5,953 nucleotides of DNA, from the NCBI GenBank assembly GCA_013695975.1, contig JACCZL010000619.1:1-5953 (forward strand). Direction: 5' to 3'. Shown here piece by piece: positions 1 through 3,995 of the stretch. The notes beneath the pieces were generated by a model. It was not told the DNA's origin. It did no database searches and was given only the letters and a program-made list of their open reading frames with translations. Source of the DNA: Chloroflexota bacterium. Lineage in GTDB: Bacteria; Chloroflexota; UBA6077; JACCZL01. Both the position numbers and the translations under genes were made by a program. Position 1 is the stretch's first letter; every line of letters begins with the position of its first letter.

Positions 1-552
1 GTGCAGGATACCGCGGCGAGCGAGCTCGTGGCCGACCGGAAGCGCGGCCACCCTGGCTCCGGTGATCAACGGTTCGGTGTCGAGCCCTCGCTCGTCGTAG
101 GGCGAGCTCAGCAAGGCCACATCAGCGCGCCCGTCGCGCACCATGTCCGCTTGCTGTCGATAGCCGCTGACGGCGATCTCGATTTGTGGCGTGCCGGGCA
201 GCGCGGTGTAGGAATCTACGATCCGCCGCAGCAGGCCCGCCGCGAGGCCCGGTTTCGCGGTGACCACCAGCGTGGGAGCGGCCGATGCGGCGCGGCGGGT
301 GCGGCGACCGGCTGCGGACATCGCGTCAAGCGCGCTTCGTGCCTCGTCGAGCAAGGTCAGGCCGGCGGCGGTGAGTGTGACCCGATGGGTGGTGCGCTCG
401 AACAGTTGCACGCCCAGCCGCCTTTCCAGTTGGCGGATGGCCCGGGATAAGGGTGGCTGCGCCATCCCCAGGCGCTCGGCGGCTCGAGAGAAGTTGAGCT
501 CGTCGGCCACGGCAACGAAGTAGCGTAGCTCCCGCACCTCGAGGTCATTCAT
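1..552 (-). CDS. LysR-family transcriptional regulator, C-terminus cut off by window edge
   Basis: The leftward frame is open from the ATG at 552 to the window edge and gives 184 residues with no stop. Residues 7-64 form a typical LysR winged helix-turn-helix: RELRYFVAVAD, then NFSRAAERLGMAQPPLSRAIR with the QPPLSRAI recognition helix at 32-39, then LERRLGVQLFER and the wing TLTAAG. Residues 94-184 begin the periplasmic-binding-protein-like effector domain (TLVVTAKPGLAAGLLRRIV; DGRADVALLSS at 140-150). LysR proteins are usually about 300 residues, so roughly 110-120 are missing off the left edge. The protein should bind DNA as an oligomer and respond to a small molecule that cannot be named from this sequence. 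It is divergent from the SDR/DoxX pair, the usual arrangement for a LysR regulator and its target. ATG 552 has GGAGG only one base upstream, so initiation may be leaderless; GTG 537 is an alternative start. The family call is secure; the target is inferred. Confidence 0.95.
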   Translation of the reverse strand, partial: MNDLEVRELRYFVAVADELNFSRAAERLGMAQPPLSRAIRQLERRLGVQLFERTTHRVTLTAAGLTLLDEARSALDAMSAAGRRTRRAASAAPTLVVTAKPGLAAGLLRRIVDSYTALPGTPQIEIAVSGYRQQADMVRDGRADVALLSSPYDERGLDTEPLITGARVAALPVGHELARRGILH

Positions 553-560
553 ACCTCCAG

Positions 561-566
561 AGTATA
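561..566 (-). promoter_or_regulatory. Candidate -10 box of the lysR promoter
   Basis: On the minus strand the hexamer is TATACT, one mismatch from TATAAT. It ends eight bases before the lysR ATG at 552, so transcription would start at or within a base or two of the start codon. That would make the mRNA leaderless or nearly so, which is common in actinobacteria. No good -35 hexamer is visible at 16-18 nt, so an activator may be needed or the call may be chance. Confidence 0.4.
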
Positions 567-572
567 GCGCGT

Positions 573-585
573 GACCGAGCCGGTC
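573..585. promoter_or_regulatory. Inverted repeat in lysR/SDR divergent region, candidate operator
   Basis: A perfect dyad with arms GACCG and CGGTC is separated by AGC. It sits about 20-33 bases upstream of the predicted lysR transcription start, between the -10 box and where a -35 box would be. Divergent LysR regulators often bind such sites to control themselves and the neighbouring gene. It does not fit the exact T-N11-A rule, so the assignment to LysR is inference from position only. Confidence 0.3.
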
Positions 586-653
586 CTTCCCTCCCCGGGG
601 GTAGTCGTGCTGGAATGAGAGGGAATCGAACACGCCGATGCGGAGGTGCCACG

Positions 654-1439
654 GTGATTGACAGGCGACACCACGGACACAACGGTGAGGTGGCGCTCGT
701 GACGGGGGCCAACAAGGGGATCGGTCGGGAGATCGTCCGGCGCCTCGCCGCCGAGGGCGTGAGCGTGTATCTCGGCGCCCGGGACGAGGAGCGCGGACGA
801 AGGGCGGCACGGGACCTGGCCGGTGATGGAGCCGACGTCCGGTTCCTCCAGCTTGATGTAACCGACCAGGTGCAGATCCTCGCCGCGGTGAGGCAGATCG
901 ATGAGGAGTTCGGCAAGCTCGACATCCTGGTCAACAACGCGGGCATCGCCATCGAGTGGGGAAACACGGTGGAACAGGTCACCGTGGAGCAGGTACGGCG
1001 CACCTACGAGGTCAACGTGTTCGGCGTGGTCGCAATGACGGGAGCATTCATACCGTTGTTGCGCCGATCGGCGGCCGCGCGGGTAGTGAACCTCTCCAGC
1101 CCACTCGGCTCGCTCAGCCTGATCAGCGACCGCGAGAATCCAGTGTCCGATGTCGGCATGCTCGCTTACAGCTCTTCCAAGACCGCCCTGAACTCCATGA
1201 CCCTGCTTTACGCGAACGCGTTGCGAAAGGACGGCATTCACGTCAATGCAGTAAGTCCTGGCTTCGTGGCCACCGACCTCAACGATCACCGCGGGCACTT
1301 GACCGCCGAGCAAGGCGCCGACGTGCCGGTAAAGCTCGCGCTCCTGGGCGCCGATGGTCCCACCGGGACCTCTCTCGGTCACCCGAGCGGCGCCTTTCTC
1401 GGGAGCGACAGTTCGGTGGAGGACGTCTTGCCCTGGTGA
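654..1439 (+). CDS. Short-chain dehydrogenase/reductase (carbonyl-reductase-like SDR)
   Basis: A 261-residue classical SDR, an NAD(P)H-dependent cytosolic oxidoreductase. Visible motifs are the cofactor glycine motif TGANKGIG (17-24), the acidic LDVTD (67-71), NNAG (94-97), the structural Asn in EVNVFG (N121), the catalytic Ser region NLSSP (146-150), the catalytic YSSSK (Y172, K176), and SPGFVATDL (201-209). The basic residue in GAR (R43) after the second strand favours NADPH. The GTG start at 654 is chosen because GGAGG at 642-646 lies seven bases upstream; an in-frame ATG at 615 lacks a comparable site. The tail GPTG...LPW matches carbonyl-reductase-type SDRs but appears to contain an extra eight-residue repeat (236-251). 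DoxX follows after 60 nt on the same strand, and a LysR gene lies divergent upstream, so LysR-controlled co-expression is likely. The substrate is unknown. Confidence 0.93.
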   Translation: MIDRRHHGHNGEVALVTGANKGIGREIVRRLAAEGVSVYLGARDEERGRRAARDLAGDGADVRFLQLDVTDQVQILAAVRQIDEEFGKLDILVNNAGIAIEWGNTVEQVTVEQVRRTYEVNVFGVVAMTGAFIPLLRRSAAARVVNLSSPLGSLSLISDRENPVSDVGMLAYSSSKTALNSMTLLYANALRKDGIHVNAVSPGFVATDLNDHRGHLTAEQGADVPVKLALLGADGPTGTSLGHPSGAFLGSDSSVEDVLPW

Positions 1440-1499
1440 GGCGGCCCGATTAGCAGGGAGCCGAGCCCCCGTGCCAGTCCGTCAACAAAGGAGAAGAAC

Positions 1500-1970
1500 A
1501 TGAACCGACTACGCGTTCTCACCGAGCCGTCACGCGTCGCCAGCGACATCGGCCTGCTGGTCCTGCGCCTCGCGGTGGCCGCCGTGTTCATCGCGCACGG
1601 CTGGGGGGACGTCTTCGGGGCGGGCGTGTCGACCAATATCCAGAACTTCCGGGACGCCGGCATCCCGCTGCCCGCGCTGGCCGCGCCGTACACCGCCTAC
1701 ATCCAACTGTTCGGTGGCATCGCGTTCGTGTTCGGCGCCCTCACCCGACCCTTGAGCGCCGGGTTCATCGTCGTGATGGCCGGCGCGTTGATCTTCGTCC
1801 ATCGCGGCGAGCCCCTGGTGATGCAGCCGGACGGAAGCGGCTCCGGGTTCGCGTTCATCATGTGCATGGCCGCGACCGCGCTGCTTCTCCTCGGGCCGGG
1901 CCGGTTCAGCGCCGACAGCCTGATCGCCGAGCGGCAGGCAGGTCCCGCGCGAACCGTCGAGGGAGGATAG
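1500..1970 (+). CDS. DoxX-family integral membrane protein
   Basis: A 156-residue inner-membrane protein with the DoxX layout of four transmembrane helices. Helix 1 is about 17-35 (LGL-type start, LRLAVAAVFIAHGW), helix 2 about 66-82, helix 3 about 86-101 and helix 4 about 116-134. Family marks are the first-helix LRL...F.HGW signature, the loop IQNFRDAGIPLPALAAP (47-63) and the QLFGG segment starting helix 2 (69-73). DoxX proteins are linked to thiol/redox balance and quinone-type electron transfer in some bacteria, but most members have no defined reaction. AAGGAG at 1488-1493 lies six bases before the ATG. The gene is 60 nt downstream of the SDR with no terminator visible between, so the two probably form an operon. 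The C-terminal tail (about 137-156) is hydrophilic and probably cytoplasmic. The family call is firm; the specific role is unknown. Confidence 0.92.
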   Translation: MNRLRVLTEPSRVASDIGLLVLRLAVAAVFIAHGWGDVFGAGVSTNIQNFRDAGIPLPALAAPYTAYIQLFGGIAFVFGALTRPLSAGFIVVMAGALIFVHRGEPLVMQPDGSGSGFAFIMCMAATALLLLGPGRFSADSLIAERQAGPARTVEGG

Positions 1971-1974
1971 CCCG

Positions 1975-2016
1975 ATGGCGCGTGACGTCCTGCTCCGAAG
2001 AGGTGGGGGGCCGTAG
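1975..2016 (+). other. 13-codon ORF with strong ribosome site after doxX
   Basis: GGAGG at 1962-1966, overlapping the end of doxX, lies eight bases before an ATG at 1975. That ATG opens MARDVLLRRGGGP and then meets TAG. The spacing and strength of the ribosome site are as good as for any gene in the window. It may be a remnant of a third operon gene removed by rearrangement, a tiny ORF, or a chance purine run. The following bases reach the end of an oppositely oriented gene within about 20 nt, which favours a junction. Confidence 0.25.
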
Positions 2017-2034
2017 GGCAAATTGGCGCTTCGA

Positions 2035-2316
2035 TCAAGCAGAGGGATGGCGACCGCCGCGCGTCGCGCGACGCGCGGCGGCGGCCACGATACCCGGCCA
2101 CAGCTCCGACAGCGCCTCGAGCACGGTCCGCTCGCGCGTCAGCGACATAGCGTTGCGTCCCGAGGACATGATCTCCCGGACGAGCTTCGCGGTCTCAGGC
2201 TCGAGCTTGCGGTTACCGACGATGGTCGGGTGCTCGAGCCCGGCCCGGCTCGCGACGCTCGGCAGGAGGAACAGGTTGGCCTTCACGGCCCAGAGATCCT
2301 CCAGTGGGCTGTTCAT
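2035..2316 (-). CDS. Hypothetical 93-aa helical protein
   Basis: The leftward frame from ATG 2316 gives 93 residues with third positions almost all G or C, strong evidence of real coding. It begins MNSPLEDLWAVKANLFLLPS and contains ASRAGLEHPTIVGNRKLEPE, then a helix-rich segment (about 45-84) with VREIMSSGRNAMS and VLEALSELWPGI, and a basic Arg-rich tail. No signal peptide or transmembrane helix is evident and I do not recognise the family. The ATG overlaps the stop of the preceding 56-aa frame by one base (TGATG), so translation could be coupled; a GTG immediately before (2319) is an equal choice. No ribosome site sits at the right distance, and the preceding stretch shows coding-phase jumps, so this may instead be the intact back half of a broken longer gene. 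A perfect 28-bp palindrome lies in its last codons. Confidence 0.6.
   Translation of the reverse strand: MNSPLEDLWAVKANLFLLPSVASRAGLEHPTIVGNRKLEPETAKLVREIMSSGRNAMSLTRERTVLEALSELWPGIVAAAARRATRGGRHPSA
2054..2081. repeat. Perfect 28-bp GC palindrome, candidate bidirectional terminator
   Basis: Every base from 2054 to 2067 pairs with 2068 to 2081, with no mismatch. As RNA it would fold to a 12-bp, almost pure G-C stem with a GCGC loop. It overlaps the Arg/Ala-rich last codons of the 93-aa leftward gene, about 17 nt before its stop, and lies 83 nt beyond the doxX stop. It therefore stands between two converging transcripts. There is no U-tract on either side, so if it terminates transcription it would be the hairpin-only type often proposed for high-GC actinobacteria. 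Confidence 0.55.
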
Positions 2317-2486
2317 CACGCGATTGCGTTGCTCCCGGCGGCGGCACACAAGCGTGCGCAGGCGTCGCGGAGCGCTCGCAGCTCGCCGTTGCTCAACCTC
2401 TCTCCGACTCGACGCGGGCTTGCCGGGTCAGCGACGTGGACGTCTCGATGGCGACGACCCGCCGCTTGCCCTGCTTCCTTCGGCAC
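2316..2486 (-). CDS. Possible 56-aa ORF or frame-disrupted remnant
   Basis: A GTG at 2486 lies two bases after the VOC stop, with AAGG six bases upstream, and opens 56 codons ending in a TGA that overlaps the next ATG. The second half (GERLSNGELRALRDACARLCAAAG, given here in part: LSNGELRALRDAC at about 31-43) looks helical and has GC-rich third positions. The first half does not. There the better codon pattern is in the frame continuing past the VOC stop (reading VVAIETSTSLTRQARVESE), which has no start codon. The frame therefore seems to change near 2400. It is either a real small coupled gene or a gene broken by one or two frameshifts. No family is recognised. Confidence 0.3.
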   Translation of the reverse strand: MPKEAGQAAGRRHRDVHVADPASPRRVGERLSNGELRALRDACARLCAAAGSNAIA

Positions 2487-2488
2487 CG

Positions 2489-2836
2489 TTAGCCTTTGTA
2501 CAGCCCCACCATGTTCCCGTCAGGATCCTGGAACATCGCCCAGGCGCCGCCGCCCGGGATCTCCGTTGGCTGGATCAGGGCCTTGCCGCCGAGACTTTCC
2601 GCTTTGGCGAGGTAGGCCGGCAGGTCGTCGACCTGGATATAGACTGTCACGTAGGGCTGGCCGGTCGGCGCCGCCATCAGGCCGCCGCCGATCCCGCCGT
2701 CGCCGCCGCGGATCGTGCCGTACTCCTCGCCCATGCTCTGGGTGTCGATCTCCCAGTCGAACAGGGACGCGTAGAACCGCTGCGTCTGCTTTGCTTCCTT
2801 GCCCGCGATCTCGAAATGCACCACCGGATGTGCCAC
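2489..2836 (-). CDS. VOC-superfamily (glyoxalase/bleomycin-resistance fold) protein
   Basis: A 115-residue single-unit VOC protein, the usual length for this fold. The first beta-alpha-beta module is HPVVHFEIAGKEAKQTQRFY followed by LFDWEI (3-30). A Gly-rich turn follows (RGGDGGIGGG, 43-52). The second module is YVTVYIQVDDLPAYLAKAESLG (62-83) with IPGGGAWAMFQDPDGN (93-108) and GLY at the end. H7 matches the first metal ligand of glyoxalase-type members. The position normally holding the last ligand Glu (after GN-x-x) is G111, and the third-ligand position is Y66, so a metal-dependent lyase is unlikely. A binding or unknown enzymatic role fits better. The GTG start at 2836 is chosen for GGAGG at 2842-2846, five bases upstream; an in-frame ATG at 2908 would add a basic, unrelated-looking leader. 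A LexA-box-like site lies 65-76 bases upstream of the start. Confidence 0.88.
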   Translation of the reverse strand: MAHPVVHFEIAGKEAKQTQRFYASLFDWEIDTQSMGEEYGTIRGGDGGIGGGLMAAPTGQPYVTVYIQVDDLPAYLAKAESLGGKALIQPTEIPGGGAWAMFQDPDGNMVGLYKG

Positions 2837-2900
2837 GACAACCTCCTCGCTCAACCGCCGTAGCCGGATCGCTCTCGGTCGGACGCTCGCCGCGCATGCT

Positions 2901-2912
2901 GAACGCATGTTC
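2901..2912. promoter_or_regulatory. LexA-box-like site upstream of the VOC gene
   Basis: On the minus strand the site reads GAACATGCGTTC, a perfect GAAC-N4-GTTC dyad whose centre also fits the RNRY pattern of the Gram-positive LexA (DinR) box. The outermost consensus bases (C before, C or G after) are A here. It lies 65-76 bases before the VOC GTG, next to a weak -10-like TACTCT (minus strand, 2919-2914). Control by LexA is inference from the motif alone. Confidence 0.35.
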
Positions 2913-2945
2913 TAGAGTACGGCCAGCCCCGCGACTCCCGCAAGG

Positions 2946-2965
2946 CCCATTTTGGCCAGAATGGG
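2946..2965. repeat. 20-bp near-perfect inverted repeat between two leftward genes
   Basis: The arms CCCATT and AATGGG flank a TGGCCA core, and nine of ten base pairs match (the exception is 2952/2959, a wobble pair in RNA). It lies 126 bases past the stop of the 113-aa gene and 110 bases before the VOC start. It could terminate the upstream unit or serve as an operator for the VOC promoter. No T-tract follows on the minus strand. Confidence 0.35.
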
Positions 2966-3090
2966 AAGACTGATGGGTCAACGCGTACAGGCTGTCGTTG
3001 GAGATGGTCTGCTCACGTGGCCCTCAGCTCTGAGCCGCAGGCACGTCCGCGTCCGGACGGTCAGGGCGGTTGCTGCTGTGCCGGCGAAAA

Positions 3091-3432
3091 TCACGACGAG
3101 CGTGCAAGTCTCTCGGACGCCGCCGAGGCCTCTTCAAGCGGCGGCATCGGCGGCACCGGTGTGCGCTCCCATTCCCCGGCGCCCAACTCGACCCCGTCGT
3201 GGAACAACCTCACGACCGAGCCCGGCCAGCCCCACACGGTAATCTGCTCGTCCGCGATCGTCACTTCAAGCCCGTCGCCCTGCGGCCCTCGAGCGACGAC
3301 GCGGAAGATCGCGCCAGGCGGCATCTCGAACTCCTCTCCCCACGGCTCGAGATAGCACTTGATCGTGATGTCGCGGGCGTTGACGAGCCGGGTAGCCGTG
3401 ATGCCTTCTGCGCTGTGCGTGTCTGTCCTCAT
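3091..3432 (-). CDS. Hypothetical 113-aa protein, second gene of a two-gene unit
   Basis: A 113-residue protein, predicted cytosolic, with alternating beta-strand pattern: residues 21-29 (DITIKCYLE), 41-48 (AIFRVVAR), 54-61 (GLEVTIAD), 63-69 and 72-78 (SVVRLFH). Landmarks are LEPWGEEFEMPPGA (28-41), a likely turn motif, and ITVWGWPGSV (64-73). The N- and C-terminal tails look disordered, and the latter is Pro/Ser/Ala/Glu-rich. I recognise it only as a conserved-looking hypothetical. GGAGG at 3442-3446 lies nine bases before the ATG. The ATG overlaps the stop of the upstream gene as ATGA, so the two are probably made together in a fixed ratio. The small compact beta fold, placed directly behind a small helical partner, would fit a binding or neutralising protein, but that is speculation. 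Confidence 0.75.
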   Translation of the reverse strand: MRTDTHSAEGITATRLVNARDITIKCYLEPWGEEFEMPPGAIFRVVARGPQGDGLEVTIADEQITVWGWPGSVVRLFHDGVELGAGEWERTPVPPMPPLEEASAASERLARSS

Positions 3433-3707
3433 ATTCGCTGTCCTCCGCTCAGCAGCTCAACTGCCCGTTGCATCAGGTCTGCTCGGCCGGCGGCGCTCGG
3501 GTTGGCTTGATTTCGGCGCATCTCAGCTCGATAGAAGTCCCGCCATTGCTCGGCCAATTCGCGTGTGACGCCGGCCCGCTCGAGCTCCTCTCGGGTGAGA
3601 CTCCCAATCCGCTGCCGGGCCGCCGCGTCGCCGGTTCCCCACTTCATGATCCGAGTGCCGAACTCGTTTCGCGTGGTGCCCGGAGGCGTATCGGGCGTTC
3701 TCTGCAC
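3429..3707 (-). CDS. Small helical protein with FG..IMKWGTG and NPSAAGRADLM motifs
   Basis: A 92-residue protein if started at GTG 3707, which has AAAGG six bases upstream. An inner ATG at 3647 (72 aa) has no ribosome site and would remove the NEFGTRI segment that looks part of the domain; GTG 3755 would give 108 aa. Order of elements: Pro/Thr-rich start (1-12), NEFGTRIMKWGTG (14-26), helix with LTREELERAGVT (38-49), helix LAEQWRDFYRAEMRRN (51-66), then NPSAAGRADLMQRAVELL (69-86). From memory, unverified, this pattern resembles a short module seen at the C-terminal end of some large Rhs-like or secreted proteins and also as stand-alone ORFs (possibly DUF4951). No signal peptide is visible. 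The gene overlaps the next one by four bases and would be the first gene of the unit. Confidence 0.7.
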   Translation of the reverse strand: MQRTPDTPPGTTRNEFGTRIMKWGTGDAAARQRIGSLTREELERAGVTRELAEQWRDFYRAEMRRNQANPSAAGRADLMQRAVELLSGGQRI

Positions 3708-3775
3708 CCTCCACCTTTCGGAGACGAACCGCGCCAGCGGGCGACCCCGAAGCACGGAAGTGCGTGCGTGGGGCT

Positions 3776-3781
3776 ATTGTA
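3776..3781 (-). promoter_or_regulatory. Candidate -10 box for the two-gene unit
   Basis: The minus strand reads TACAAT, one mismatch from TATAAT, about 69 bases before GTG 3707. Transcription would start near 3769. No clear -35 hexamer is seen. An inverted repeat just upstream (3809-3825) could be an operator. Confidence 0.35.
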
Positions 3782-3808
3782 CCGCTTGGCTGCCCGTGAA
3801 CCCCGCTC

Positions 3809-3825
3809 GCGTGCGGCAAGCACGC
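3809..3825. repeat. Inverted repeat upstream of TACAAT box
   Basis: Perfect 6-bp arms GCGTGC and GCACGC are separated by GGCAA. It lies about 28-49 bases upstream of the -10 candidate, the zone where activators commonly bind. The function is unknown. Confidence 0.25.
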
Positions 3826-3892
3826 TTCCCGACCAACGATGCGGCGCCGTTCAGGCTAGATGAGGCCCGGTCATGAATGATTGACTTCCTGA

Positions 3893-3985
3893 TTGGACGG
3901 CTTTTGGAAAGCCTTTAACGCCCAAGCCGAGATCGCCGTCTTCGAAGCGATGGAGCGAGGTGAGTTGAGGAGCGCTGGAGCGTGA
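3893..3985 (+). other. Short coding-like fragment in intergenic DNA
   Basis: A rightward frame after a TGA at 3890 reads for 30 codons, including FWKAFNAQAEIAVFEAMERG and then ELRSAGA, to a TGA at 3983. The amphipathic pattern and amino-acid mix look like the end of a real protein rather than random GC-rich DNA, but there is no usable start apart from TTG 3893, which has no ribosome site. It may be the 3' remnant of a gene lost here. A 6-bp hairpin (GGCTTT/AAAGCC, 3899-3913) lies inside it. No family is recognised. Confidence 0.2.
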
Positions 3986-3995
3986 AGGGCCCGGC

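Larger units (their letters stand above)
2837..3090. other. Non-coding interval rich in short palindromes
   Basis: I see no convincing gene in this 254-nt gap. Besides the LexA-like site and the 20-bp inverted repeat it holds CATGC/GCATG arms at 2895-2909, CTCAG/CTGAG arms around 3023-3034, and a 10-bp palindrome CGTCCGGACG at 3050-3059. The last two could end transcription of the 113-aa gene, which stops at 3091; the others are better placed to act on the VOC promoter. Confidence 0.45.

Noticed and set aside
1..450. Rightward open frame from the window start
   Set aside because: It is antisense to the LysR helix-turn-helix and effector domain.
612..626. Two GGAAT repeats ten bases apart near the SDR promoter
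   Set aside because: They are too short and too frequent by chance to call an operator.
549..1382. Leftward 277-codon open frame opposite the SDR
   Set aside because: It lies across the SDR with its canonical motifs, and its product resembles no fold.
1862..2973. Two long rightward open frames of more than 300 codons crossing the doxX end and the VOC region
   Set aside because: Their translations are Arg/Ser/Pro-rich with no motif, and they overlap the well-supported VOC and doxX genes.
3899..3913. Hairpin GGCTTT-TGG-AAAGCC as a rho-independent terminator
   Set aside because: The stem is only six pairs, just three T bases follow on the plus strand and none on the minus strand, and no rightward gene needs it.
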